Shown: one piece after another, positions 51,635 to 60,392 of the stretch
How the letters are laid out: each line of letters begins with the position of its first letter
Position numbering within the stretch: the first letter of the stretch is position 1
NCBI RefSeq assembly: GCF_002157625.1
Contig: NZ_BDMM01000001.1
Coordinates: 558,001 to 622,000 of the forward strand
Origin: Brevundimonas sp. SH203
GTDB lineage: Bacteria; Pseudomonadota; Alphaproteobacteria; Caulobacterales; Caulobacteraceae
Reading direction: 5' to 3'
Length of the DNA: 64,000 nt
The notes under the pieces: generated by a model
What the model saw: the letters and a program-made list of their open reading frames with translations, nothing else
The model's database searches: none
Told to the model about the DNA's origin: nothing
Program-made: the position numbers and the translations under genes

Positions 51635-54082
51635 ATGCGCTCACTCTCCCGCCCCGCCGGCTCGGCCCTCCTGATCACGGCCTCCGCCTTCGCCCTGATC
51701 ACCGCCAGCCCCGCCTTGGCGCAACAGCAGCCCCAGGCCGACAATGTCGACGACATCGTCGTGACCGGCACCCGCGTCACGGGCCGTTCGCGGCTTGATT
51801 CCGTCGCGCCGGTCGATGTCGTCACCGCCGAGACGCTGCAGCAGCGCGGCTCCACCGAACTGGCCACCCAGCTGGCCGCCACCGTCCCGGCCCTGAACTT
51901 CCCCCGTCCCTCGGCGACCGACGGCACGGATTCCATCCGACCGGCGACCCTGCGCGGTCAGGGGCCGGACCAGACGCTGGTTCTGGTGAACGGCGTGCGC
52001 CGCCACGCCACGGCGCTGGTCAACACCAACGGTTCGGTCGGACGCGGCTCCGCCGCCGTCGACCTGAACGCCATCCCCTCCACCGCCGTCGAGCGGATCG
52101 AGGTCCTGCGTGACGGCGCGGCGGCCCAGTACGGATCGGACGCCATCGCCGGGGTGCTGAACCTGCGCCTGCGTCAGGCGTCCAGCGGCGGCGGCGCCAG
52201 CGTGACCTACGGCGGCTATCTGACCGACTTCACCGGCTTCTACGGCGGCGGCAAGGACATCAGCGACGGCGAGGCCCTGACGGTCGCGGGCTGGCAGGGC
52301 TTCGGCCTGGGCTCGGACGGCTTCCTGACCGCCTCGGTCGAATACCGCGACCGCGCCCGCACCAACCGCAGCGACATCGACCCGCGCTTCAGCCCGGCCC
52401 AGGTGCGCGGCGGCCAGGGCGACCCGGAATCCGAAGATCTCGCCATCTATCTGAACGCCGGCAAGCCGCTGGGCGCCGGCTGGGAGGCCTATGGCTGGGT
52501 CGGCTATCAGACCCGCGACGCCTCGGCCGCCGCCTTCTACCGCACCCCCACCGACAACGCCCAGAACCCGGCCTACACCTCGGGCCGCGTCTATCCGAAC
52601 GGCTATCTGCCCTATGTCCTGACCGACACCACCGACTGGACCGCGACCGCCGGGGTGAAGGGCCAGGCGGGCGGCTTCGACATCGACGTCAACCTGGGCT
52701 ACGGCAAGAACGAGATCGAGTTCAGCGCCGACAACACCCTGAACCCGTCGCTCGGCCCGACCTCGCCGACCAAATTCTACGCCGGGTCGCTGGCCTATGA
52801 TCAGCTGGTCTTCGGCATAGACGCCAGCCGCGGCTACGACGTCGGCCTCTACGGCCCCCTGAACGTCGCCTTCGGCCTGGAGGCCCGCCGTGAATCCTAT
52901 CAGATCGGCGCGGGCGAGCCGGGTTCCTATCAGCGCGGGACCTTCCTCAACATCGGCGGCACGGATCTGAGCTGGGGCTCACGCGGCTTCACCGGCTTCA
53001 CCCCCGCCAATGAGGTGGACAAGGACCGCAACAACATCGGCGTCTATGTCGATCTGGAAGGCGAGTTGTTCGAGAACTTCACCGCCTCGGCGGCGGTTCG
53101 CTACGAGGACTATTCCGACTTCGGCGACAATGTCTCGGGCAAGATCGCGGCCCGCTACGACTTCACCCCGTCGTTCGCGGTTCGCGGCGCCGTCTCGACG
53201 GGCTTCCGCGCGCCCAGCCTGCAGCAGCAGTATTTCACCCAGACGGCCATCCTCTACATCAACAACGTCCCTTATGAGACGGGCACTTTCCCGTCGGTCA
53301 GCCCGGTCGGCGTCGCCCTGGGCGGCACGCCGCTGGAGGCCGAGACCTCGACCAACTATTCGCTGGGTCTGGTCTATCGGAAGGGCGCGTTCGAGCTGAC
53401 GGCCGACGCCTATCGCATCGACATCAAGGATCGGATCATCCTGTCCGAAACCCTGACCGGCAGCGCCACGGCGGCGGCGGGCACCAACGCCCGCGCCATC
53501 TTCGACCTGCTGCAACCCTATGGCGCCACCGCCGCCCGCTTCTTCATCAACGGCGTCGACACCGAGACAACCGGGCTGGACGTGGTGGCGCGCTATCGCG
53601 TGCTGTCGGAGGTCGGTTCGCTGGACTTCACCCTGGCCGCCAACGTCAACGACTTCGACGTAACCAAGACGCCGGAAACCCGTTCGGGCATCCTGCCCAC
53701 CCCGGCCTCCCTGTTCGCGCGTCAGGCCACCCTGCGCTTCGAGGAAGGCACGCCGCCGTGGAAGACCGTCTTCCAGACCGACTGGACGCGCGGCAAGCTG
53801 GGCGGCACCTTCCGCGCCACCGGCTATGGCGATGTCCTGTCGCCGGGCGCGACCGAGGCCACGGACCTGCAGCTGGGCGTCGGCCTGGTGGTGGATGTCG
53901 AGGCGCGCTACGCCCTGAACGACCGCCTGACCTTCGCGGTCGGCGCGGACAATGTGCTGGATGAGTATCCGCGTCAGGCTCTACGCGCGAACAACACCTC
54001 GGGCGCCTTCCCGTTCTCGAACTTCTCGCCCTATGGCTTCAACGGCCGGTTCGTTTACGGCCGCATCGCTCTGAAGTGGTGA
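51635..54082 (+). CDS. TonB-dependent outer-membrane receptor
   Basis: An 815-residue outer-membrane transporter. I chose the ATG at 51635, which gives a signal peptide ending SPALAQ. A TonB-box-like DDIVVTGTR follows, then the plug domain (SVAPVDVVTAETLQQRGSTELATQLAATVP, RGQGPDQTLVLVNGVRRHATALVN, and the conserved IPSTAVERIEVLRDGAAAQYGSDAIAGVLNL). The rest forms the beta-barrel with many aromatic strands and ends GRFVYGRIALKW. Such receptors import siderophores, sugars, vitamins or peptides using TonB energy; the substrate cannot be told. It stands alone with its own terminator, inserted between rplI and dnaB. Confidence 0.93.
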   Translation: MRSLSRPAGSALLITASAFALITASPALAQQQPQADNVDDIVVTGTRVTGRSRLDSVAPVDVVTAETLQQRGSTELATQLAATVPALNFPRPSATDGTDSIRPATLRGQGPDQTLVLVNGVRRHATALVNTNGSVGRGSAAVDLNAIPSTAVERIEVLRDGAAAQYGSDAIAGVLNLRLRQASSGGGASVTYGGYLTDFTGFYGGGKDISDGEALTVAGWQGFGLGSDGFLTASVEYRDRARTNRSDIDPRFSPAQVRGGQGDPESEDLAIYLNAGKPLGAGWEAYGWVGYQTRDASAAAFYRTPTDNAQNPAYTSGRVYPNGYLPYVLTDTTDWTATAGVKGQAGGFDIDVNLGYGKNEIEFSADNTLNPSLGPTSPTKFYAGSLAYDQLVFGIDASRGYDVGLYGPLNVAFGLEARRESYQIGAGEPGSYQRGTFLNIGGTDLSWGSRGFTGFTPANEVDKDRNNIGVYVDLEGELFENFTASAAVRYEDYSDFGDNVSGKIAARYDFTPSFAVRGAVSTGFRAPSLQQQYFTQTAILYINNVPYETGTFPSVSPVGVALGGTPLEAETSTNYSLGLVYRKGAFELTADAYRIDIKDRIILSETLTGSATAAAGTNARAIFDLLQPYGATAARFFINGVDTETTGLDVVARYRVLSEVGSLDFTLAANVNDFDVTKTPETRSGILPTPASLFARQATLRFEEGTPPWKTVFQTDWTRGKLGGTFRATGYGDVLSPGATEATDLQLGVGLVVDVEARYALNDRLTFAVGADNVLDEYPRQALRANNTSGAFPFSNFSPYGFNGRFVYGRIALKW

Positions 54083-54113
54083 TCAGGCGACACCGCACGG
54101 ACCAGACGGCAAG

Positions 54114-54138
54114 GGGCGCTCTTCGGAGCGCCCTTTTT
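54114..54138 (+). terminator. Rho-independent terminator of the TonB receptor gene
   Basis: GGGCGCTC pairs with GAGCGCCC around a TTCG loop, followed by TTTTT. It starts 31 bases after the stop codon. Confidence 0.9.
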
Positions 54139-54258
54139 CGTTTTGCGAGGCCTCGCCATTGAACAATTCCGGTTCGTCCCCAGCCCGGACGATCTGTCCA
54201 CGGCGCAGGCAGCGTCCGCGTCTGACGCAGGCGCGTGAGAGGGCTAAAGCGTTAACCG

Positions 54259-55746
54259 ATGAACGCCTTCGCCCCCATGCCCTTCTCGTCCTCGCCGATG
54301 GACTCCGGCGGCGTCAGTTCGATGCCGCACAATCTGGAAGCCGAACAGGCGCTGCTGGGCTCCTTAATGTTCGACAATGCGGTGTTCGAGCGCCTGAGCG
54401 ACCGTCTGCGCGGCTCGCACTTCTACGAACCCTTCCACCAGCGCCTCTACGACGCGATCGAGGATCACATCCGTCAGGGGATGCTGGCCGAACCGACCAT
54501 TCTGATGGAGCGGTTCAAGCAGGACCCGGCCTTCCAGGAGTTCGGCGGTCTGCGCTATCTCGCCGATCTGGTCGACCGCGCCCCGCCCGCCGCCAACGCC
54601 CCCGACTACGCCCGCGTCGTCTATGATCTGGCCCTGCGCCGCGACCTGATCCGCATCGGCGGCGAGATCATCAAGGAGGCGCCCAACCCCGAAACGCCCG
54701 CCGACGAACAGATCGAACAGGCCGAACAGACCCTGTATTCCTTGGCCGAGACGGGCAAGCCGTCGTCCGGTTTCGTCAGCTTCTCCCACGCCCTGTCCGG
54801 CGCCGTGCAGATGGCGGCCGAAGCCTATCAACGCGACGGCAAGCTGGCGGGCCTGGCCACCGGCCTGAACGATCTGGACAAGAAACTGGGCGGCCTGCAC
54901 CCGTCCGACCTTCTGATCCTGGCCGGCCGTCCGTCGATGGGCAAGACCGCGCTGGCCACCAACATGGCCTTCAACGTGGCCCGCGCCTATCAGTGGGAGC
55001 CGACGCCCGAGGGCCGCAAGACGGTCAACGGCGGCGTCGTCGCCTTCTATTCGCTGGAAATGAGCGCCGAACAGCTGGCCATGCGTATTCTGGCCGACGC
55101 CTCGGGCGTGTCGTCGGACAAGCTGCGCAAGGGCGAGATCGACGCCTCGGACTTCGGCAAGCTGCGTGACGCGGCGGTCGAGATCGGCGAAAGCCCCCTC
55201 TACATCGACGCCACCGGCGGCCTGTCCATCTCCAAACTGGCCGCGCGCGCCCGCCGCTTGAAACGGATGGAGCATGGCCTGGACCTGATCATCGTCGACT
55301 ACCTCCAGCTCGTGACGACCGGCGAGAACAGCCAGAAGAACCGCGTGCAGGAAGTGTCCGAGATCACCGGCGGGCTGAAGGCCCTGGCCAAGGAGCTGTC
55401 GGTGCCGATCATCGCCCTGTCGCAGCTGTCGCGTCAGGTCGAACAACGCGAGGACAAGCGGCCGCAACTGTCGGACCTGCGCGAATCCGGCTCGATCGAA
55501 CAGGACGCCGACTGCGTGATGTTCGTCTATCGCGAAAGCTACTATCTGGGCCGCGCCGAGCCGCGCGAGGGCACCGAGGAACACCTGCAATGGCAGCAGG
55601 ACATGGATCGCCTGCAGGGCCAGGCCGAGGTCGTCATCGGCAAGCAGCGCCACGGCCCCATCGGCATCGTCAAACTGGCCTTCGACGCCGACACCGTCCG
55701 CTTCGGCAACCTGGCGCACGGCTATGAGGAAGTCAGCTACGAGTAG
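54259..55746 (+). CDS. dnaB: Replicative DNA helicase DnaB
   Basis: A 495-residue ring helicase of the replication fork. The N-terminal domain begins with MPHNLEAEQALLGSLMFDNAVFERL and has the helical hairpin part (HFYEPFHQRLYDAIEDHIRQG). The RecA-like domain has Walker A GRPSMGKT (residues 223-230), Walker B around LDLIIVDYLQLV, and the DNA-binding and arginine-finger segments near LSQLSRQVEQREDKRPQLSDLRESGSIEQDADCVMFVYR. No intein is present. The start at 54259 fits the family; the weak upstream context suggests modest translation. Confidence 0.97.
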   Translation: MNAFAPMPFSSSPMDSGGVSSMPHNLEAEQALLGSLMFDNAVFERLSDRLRGSHFYEPFHQRLYDAIEDHIRQGMLAEPTILMERFKQDPAFQEFGGLRYLADLVDRAPPAANAPDYARVVYDLALRRDLIRIGGEIIKEAPNPETPADEQIEQAEQTLYSLAETGKPSSGFVSFSHALSGAVQMAAEAYQRDGKLAGLATGLNDLDKKLGGLHPSDLLILAGRPSMGKTALATNMAFNVARAYQWEPTPEGRKTVNGGVVAFYSLEMSAEQLAMRILADASGVSSDKLRKGEIDASDFGKLRDAAVEIGESPLYIDATGGLSISKLAARARRLKRMEHGLDLIIVDYLQLVTTGENSQKNRVQEVSEITGGLKALAKELSVPIIALSQLSRQVEQREDKRPQLSDLRESGSIEQDADCVMFVYRESYYLGRAEPREGTEEHLQWQQDMDRLQGQAEVVIGKQRHGPIGIVKLAFDADTVRFGNLAHGYEEVSYE

Positions 55747-55755
55747 GATCGGGAG

Positions 55756-56430
55756 ATGAGCGCCGATACGTTGCGGCTGGGACCGCACGGGGCCGAACGG
55801 CGCACCGCCGCCGTCGCGCGCCATCTGCGCGACATCGAAGCGGCTCTGGCCGACCTTCCCACCGATCAGGCGGGCGTCCGCATTCGGGGCGCCGAACAGT
55901 TGCGCGATGTCTTGAGTGTTGATGGCGCGGTGGGCGCACTCGCCGCACAGACCCTCGGCCCGGCGGCCCGTCCGGTGCGCGCCGTCCTGTTCGACAAGTC
56001 CCCTGCCACGAACTGGTCATTGGCCTGGCATCAGGATCGCACGATCTGCGTCGAGACGCGGCGGGATAGTCCGGGCTTCGGTCCGTGGTCGATCAAGGCC
56101 GGGATGCAGCATGTGGCGCCACCCTTCGATCTTCTCGCCCGAATGGTGACGGTCCGGGTGCATCTGGACGACGTGCCGGCCGACAATGCGCCCCTGCTGA
56201 TCGCGCCGGGCTCGCATCTGAAAGGTCGCGTGCCCCTCGACCGCATTGAGGAGGTCGTCACGAAATGCGGCGTCTTCGCCTGCGAGGCCGAGGCGGGCGA
56301 CGTGTGGCTTTATTCGACGCCGATCCTGCACGCCTCCAACGCCGCCGAATCTCCCCGACGACGGCACGTGTTGCAAATCGACTATTCCGCCGACGACCTG
56401 CCCGGCGGCCTTCGATGGCTGGGCGTCTAA
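55756..56430 (+). CDS. Phytanoyl-CoA dioxygenase (PhyH) family protein
   Basis: A 224-residue 2OG-Fe(II) dioxygenase. The iron ligands fit as His92 and Asp94 in WHQDRT and His192 in LHAS; the block LLARMVTVRVHLDDVPADNAPLLIAPGSHLKGRVP is typical of PhyH, and the C-terminal RRRHVLQIDY gives the Arg that binds 2-oxoglutarate. The substrate is unknown; bacterial PhyH enzymes act on varied small molecules. It follows dnaB by nine bases and precedes alr, so it sits in the dnaB-alr group, where it is not a standard member. Confidence 0.88.
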   Translation: MSADTLRLGPHGAERRTAAVARHLRDIEAALADLPTDQAGVRIRGAEQLRDVLSVDGAVGALAAQTLGPAARPVRAVLFDKSPATNWSLAWHQDRTICVETRRDSPGFGPWSIKAGMQHVAPPFDLLARMVTVRVHLDDVPADNAPLLIAPGSHLKGRVPLDRIEEVVTKCGVFACEAEAGDVWLYSTPILHASNAAESPRRRHVLQIDYSADDLPGGLRWLGV

Positions 56431-56478
56431 CCCCCGCGCGGGGGTTCCATCGCGCTGTCGTTGGCGCATAAGAGCCTG

Positions 56479-57540
56479 ATGCGCGACCCGATCACCGCCC
56501 CCGCCCTTCTGTCCGTCGATCTGGACGCCCTGGCCCGCAACTATCGCACCTTGGGCCAGGTCAGCGGCCTGCCCGTGCATCCGGTGGTCAAGGCGGACGG
56601 CTATGGGCTGGGGGCGCAGGCCGTGGCGAAACGGCTGATGGGCGAGGGCGCCGACACCTTCTTCGTGGCGCGCGCGGCCGAGGGGCTGCGGCTGCGATCC
56701 GCGCTGGGTCCGCAGGGCGCCGGCGGGCCGGTCATCTATGTGCTGGACGGCTGTCGCGAGGACGAGGCCAATGCGCTGAAGGCGGCCGACCTGCGGCCGG
56801 TGCTGAACCATCCGTCGCAGATGCAGGCCTGGGCGGCGGCGGGGGGCGAGACTTGCGGCCTGCAGATCGACACCGGCATGAACCGACTGGGCGTCCGCCC
56901 GGAGGATGCGCCGGAAGCGTTCGACGGCCTGGCCCTGGTCCTGACCCACCTCGCCTGCGCCGACGATCCGCAGAACCCGATGAACCGACGCCAGCGCGAC
57001 CTGTTCGCCGGGGTGGTCGGCCGTTATCCCGGCGTGATCCGCTCTTTCGCCAACTCCAGCGGCTGTTTCCTGGGACCGGACTTCGCCTTCGATGCGGTGC
57101 GTCCCGGCATCTGCCTGTACGGCGGCGGTCCCGAAGGCCGACCAGACGCGCGCATCGCCGCCGTCGCCACCCTGACCGCGCGCGTGCTTCAGGTTCGCGA
57201 CGTGCCGGCGGGCGAGAGCGTGGGCTATTCGCAGGGCTATTTCGCCGACCGGCCGATCCGGGTCGCCACGGTGGCGGCGGGATACGCCGACGGTCTGCTG
57301 CGCGCCTATTCCCCGGCCGGCGCGGTCTTCATCGCGGGCGAGACGCGCTCGCTTTTGGGCCGGGTGTCGATGGACGTCTGCGCGGTGGATGTCACCGGCT
57401 TGGACGTCGCCGTGGGCGATCCGGTCGAACTGTTCGGACCGAACCGCCTTCTGGACGATGCGGCGGCGGCGGCCGGGACCATCAGCTACGAGCTGCTGAC
57501 CTCGATCACGCCGCGCGTGCCGCGCGCCTATTCTCAGTAG
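56479..57540 (+). CDS. alr: Alanine racemase
   Basis: A 353-residue PLP enzyme that makes D-alanine for peptidoglycan. I chose the ATG at 56479; a TTG at 56461 is in frame. The PLP-binding lysine is Lys38 in VVKADGYGLGA, and the catalytic Tyr269 lies in AAGYADG of the C-terminal domain. Other landmarks are DTGMNRLGV, FANSSGCFLGPDFAFDAVRPGICLYGG and GRVSMDVCAVDV. It is slightly short for the family but complete. Its stop overlaps the convergent Yip1-like gene by seven bases. Confidence 0.95.
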   Translation: MRDPITAPALLSVDLDALARNYRTLGQVSGLPVHPVVKADGYGLGAQAVAKRLMGEGADTFFVARAAEGLRLRSALGPQGAGGPVIYVLDGCREDEANALKAADLRPVLNHPSQMQAWAAAGGETCGLQIDTGMNRLGVRPEDAPEAFDGLALVLTHLACADDPQNPMNRRQRDLFAGVVGRYPGVIRSFANSSGCFLGPDFAFDAVRPGICLYGGGPEGRPDARIAAVATLTARVLQVRDVPAGESVGYSQGYFADRPIRVATVAAGYADGLLRAYSPAGAVFIAGETRSLLGRVSMDVCAVDVTGLDVAVGDPVELFGPNRLLDDAAAAAGTISYELLTSITPRVPRAYSQ

Positions 57541-58172
57541 CCGCCGGCGCCGAGCGCTGCGACCCCGTGCGTCGTCAGCACGAAGGCCGCCGCGACCATG
57601 CCGACGATGGCGCCCATGATCACGCCCAGCACGATGCCGGCCAGCAGGATCACGACGTAATAGACGACCTTCTTGTCTTCCGGGACCTTCATCAGGACCG
57701 GCAGCCCCATGAACAGCAGCACCAGGCTGTAGATCGCGCCGATCAGGGCGATCAGGCCGCCGGCGACGGGGATCAGGTTGGCGATGCCCGCGATCCAGGC
57801 GGCGGTGTAGGAATAGACGGCCAGCTTGTGGGCCTGCACCGGATTGGGCGTCGCGCCGAAGCTGGAGGCCAGCGCATTGATGATGACGCCCAGCAGGAAC
57901 ACCCCGGCCAGACCCAGCACATAGGACAGGACCGCCAGGATCAGGGCGCTCACGACGCCCTGATGCAGGAAGACCAGGCTGGCGATGAGGGTCGCGATCG
58001 GGCCGATCGCCGCCAGGATCATGGCGTAGCGGGTGTAGAGGCTCTTGGTCGTGGCGAATTCACGGTCAATGACCTGCCACTCCGCCTTGGGCTGGAGCAG
58101 GATGCCCTTGACCCGTGCGGTCAGGGCCGGATCGACGGCGGGCTGTGACGAGTGGGGCGTCGGGTCGGTCAT
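57534..58172 (-). CDS. Yip1 family membrane protein
   Basis: A 212-residue inner-membrane protein with about five spans. The start at 58172 gives an N-terminal stretch VKGILLQPKAEWQVIDREFA, the typical beginning of Yip1 domains (PF04893), followed by YAMILAAIGPIATLIASLVFLHQG and several more hydrophobic segments; the end is Gly/Ala-rich. In bacteria Yip1-like proteins have no assigned function. The gene is transcribed opposite to alr and radA and overlaps the end of alr by seven bases. Confidence 0.82.
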   Translation of the reverse strand: MTDPTPHSSQPAVDPALTARVKGILLQPKAEWQVIDREFATTKSLYTRYAMILAAIGPIATLIASLVFLHQGVVSALILAVLSYVLGLAGVFLLGVIINALASSFGATPNPVQAHKLAVYSYTAAWIAGIANLIPVAGGLIALIGAIYSLVLLFMGLPVLMKVPEDKKVVYYVVILLAGIVLGVIMGAIVGMVAAAFVLTTHGVAALGAGGY

Positions 58173-58366
58173 ATGAATCAAAATGCCTTTGAAAGGGAGA
58201 ACAGGGTCGAATAGTGACGTTACGTCGTCCTGCAACGCAAGCGCCGTGCGACATGTTCTCAAATACTTCGTAATGGCGAAGGTTGCCGCTGCGACCGACT
58301 TTGTCGTGGATGAAATGCAGTTTCCGGCGATCCGCCGTCGAATCGGCAGGTCTGCTAAGGAAGCTC

Positions 58367-59737
58367 ATGGCTCGCGATTCAGCCCTTTACGTCTGTCAGT
58401 CCTGCGGCACGGTCCACGGCAAATGGTCGGGCCAATGCGCGTCCTGCGGCCAGTGGAACACCCTCACCGAGGAAAGCCGCTCGGCCCCGCCCGGCGCGAT
58501 CAAGCCCTCGGCCGCCGCCTCGGCCCGCACGCGCGGCATCCAGTTCGAGACGTTGCAGTCCGACACCCCGGAGCCGCCCCGCATCACCACGGGCGTCGTC
58601 GAGTTCGACCGGGTCTGCGGCGGCGGCGTGGTGCCGGGCTCGGCCATCCTGCTCAGCGGCGATCCCGGCGTAGGCAAGTCCACCCTCTTGCTGGAGGTGG
58701 CGGCCAAGGCGGCCCTGCGCGGCGCGCGCGTGGCCTATATCTCGGGCGAAGAGGCGGTGGAGCAGATCCGCGCCCGGGCCAAGCGGATGGGTCTGGCCGA
58801 TGCGCCGGTCAATCTGGCGGCGGCGACGGCGCTGCGCGACATCCTGGGCACGCTGAAGCGCGACAGGTTCGACATCGTCATCATCGATTCGGTTCAGACC
58901 CTGTGGTCCGACGTGCATGACAGCGGCCCCGGCTCCATCACCCAGGTCCGGGCCTGCGCCAGCGAACTGGTGCGTCTGGCCAAGAACGACGGCCCGGCCA
59001 TCGTCCTGGTCGGCCATGTCACCAAGGACGGTCAGGTCGCCGGGCCGCGCGTGGTCGAACACCTGGTCGACGCCGTCATGACCTTCGAGGGCGAGCGCGG
59101 CTATCCGTTCCGCATCCTGCGCGCCGGCAAGAACCGTTTCGGCGCCACCGACGAGATCGGCGTCTTCGAAATGGGCGACAGCGGCCTGCGCGAGGTCGCC
59201 AACCCGTCCGCCCTCTTCCTGGGCGAGGGCAAGGAGCGGGCGCCGGGCGCCGCCGTCTTCGCCGGGATCGAGGGCTCCCGCCCCGTGCTGGTCGAGATGC
59301 AGGCGCTGGTGTCCAAATCCGCCTACGGCACCCCGCGTCGCGCCGTGATCGGCTGGGAGACGGGGCGTCTGGCCATGGTGCTGGCGGTGCTGGAGGCGCG
59401 CTGCGGTTTCGGCTTCGGCGATCAGGACGTCTATCTGAACGTCGCGGGGGGTCTGCGGATCAACGAACCGGCCGCCGATCTCGCGGCGGCGGCGGCCCTG
59501 ATCAGTTCGGCGACCGGCGTCTCCCTGCCCCAGGGCTGCGTCGTCTTCGGCGAGATCGGCCTGTCCGGCGAGGTCCGCAGCGTCGGCCGCGCCGAGGCCC
59601 GCCTGCGCGAGGCCCAGAAGCTGGGCTTCGACCAGGTTCTCAGCCCCGCGCTGACCGCCAAGACCAAGGGGGTGAAGGTGACGTCCGTGACCCGCCTGAC
59701 GGATGTGGTCGAACGAATCTCGCAGAACCGCTATTAG
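58367..59737 (+). CDS. radA: DNA repair protein RadA
   Basis: A 456-residue RecA-like ATPase with a branch-migration role in recombination. The ATG at 58367 has AAGGA upstream. An N-terminal zinc finger is seen as CQSCGTVHGKWSGQCASCG (Cys10, 13, 24, 27). Walker A is GDPGVGKST (residues 98-106), and the RadA signature KNRFG is present (RAGKNRFGATDEIGVF). A Lon-protease-like C-terminal domain follows (GFGDQDVYLNVAGGLRINEPAADLAAAAALIS). Helicase and annealing functions are known for the family. It opens the radA-cvpA-purF series. Confidence 0.96.
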   Translation: MARDSALYVCQSCGTVHGKWSGQCASCGQWNTLTEESRSAPPGAIKPSAAASARTRGIQFETLQSDTPEPPRITTGVVEFDRVCGGGVVPGSAILLSGDPGVGKSTLLLEVAAKAALRGARVAYISGEEAVEQIRARAKRMGLADAPVNLAAATALRDILGTLKRDRFDIVIIDSVQTLWSDVHDSGPGSITQVRACASELVRLAKNDGPAIVLVGHVTKDGQVAGPRVVEHLVDAVMTFEGERGYPFRILRAGKNRFGATDEIGVFEMGDSGLREVANPSALFLGEGKERAPGAAVFAGIEGSRPVLVEMQALVSKSAYGTPRRAVIGWETGRLAMVLAVLEARCGFGFGDQDVYLNVAGGLRINEPAADLAAAAALISSATGVSLPQGCVVFGEIGLSGEVRSVGRAEARLREAQKLGFDQVLSPALTAKTKGVKVTSVTRLTDVVERISQNRY

Positions 59738-59768
59738 GCAGGCGTAACAGCCGCAGGATTCCGCAAGC

Positions 59769-60365
59769 GTGACCGGATACGACGTCTTCGTCATCGTAGT
59801 GATCCTGTTTTCCGTCGCGGCCGGCTGGGTGCGGGGCGGGGTGCGCGAGGTCATCACCCTGCTCAGCGCGACCCTGGCGGCCCTGATCGCCCTGATCGCC
59901 CTGCCCTGGACCGCCGGCGTGGCCCGCGCCTTCGTCGATCCCGAATGGGCCGGGTCCATCCTGGCCGCCGTCCTGACCTTCTTCGTGGTCTATTTCGGCC
60001 TGCGCCTGATCGGCGGCATGCTGTCCAAGGGCGCCGAGGATCACCCCCACCTGGGCATGGTGAACCGCCTGTTCGGCTTCGTGATCGGCGCCGTGCGCGC
60101 CCTGGTCCTGATCGGGGCGGTCCATCTGGTGATCGCGGCGGCCCTGCCGGGCGAGCGGACGCCCCGCTGGCTGACCGACGCAGCCCTCTATCCGGTCAGC
60201 GCCGTGGGCGCGCGGATGATCCAGATCGTCCTGCCCAGCATCGGCCGCGGCGCCGACGCCATCACGCCCGTAGTGGATTCGTCCGTACGCAGGGGGTTTT
60301 CCGACGACGAAGCCTTGCCCCCGACGCAATCACGGCCTAACTCGCCGCGCGAAGCCGCCCGTTAA
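59769..60365 (+). CDS. cvpA: CvpA family membrane protein
   Basis: A 198-residue inner-membrane protein with about four spans (GYDVFVIVVILFSVAAGWVRG, then VITLLSATLAALIALIALPW, ILAAVLTFFVVYFGLRLIGG, ALVLIGAVHLVIAA). It starts at a GTG (59769). CvpA is needed for colicin V production in E. coli and is linked to envelope homeostasis in several bacteria; the precise role is unclear. The tail (about residues 160-198) is polar and Ser/Arg/Pro-rich. It lies 32 bases after radA and 28 bases before purF. Confidence 0.9.
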   Translation: MTGYDVFVIVVILFSVAAGWVRGGVREVITLLSATLAALIALIALPWTAGVARAFVDPEWAGSILAAVLTFFVVYFGLRLIGGMLSKGAEDHPHLGMVNRLFGFVIGAVRALVLIGAVHLVIAAALPGERTPRWLTDAALYPVSAVGARMIQIVLPSIGRGADAITPVVDSSVRRGFSDDEALPPTQSRPNSPREAAR

Positions 60366-60392
60366 GTTTCCCCCGGTCATCGGAGCCCCACG

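Noticed and set aside
54364..55824. Minus-strand frame of 486 codons opposite dnaB
   Set aside because: Antisense shadow; no motif, and dnaB is complete on the other strand.
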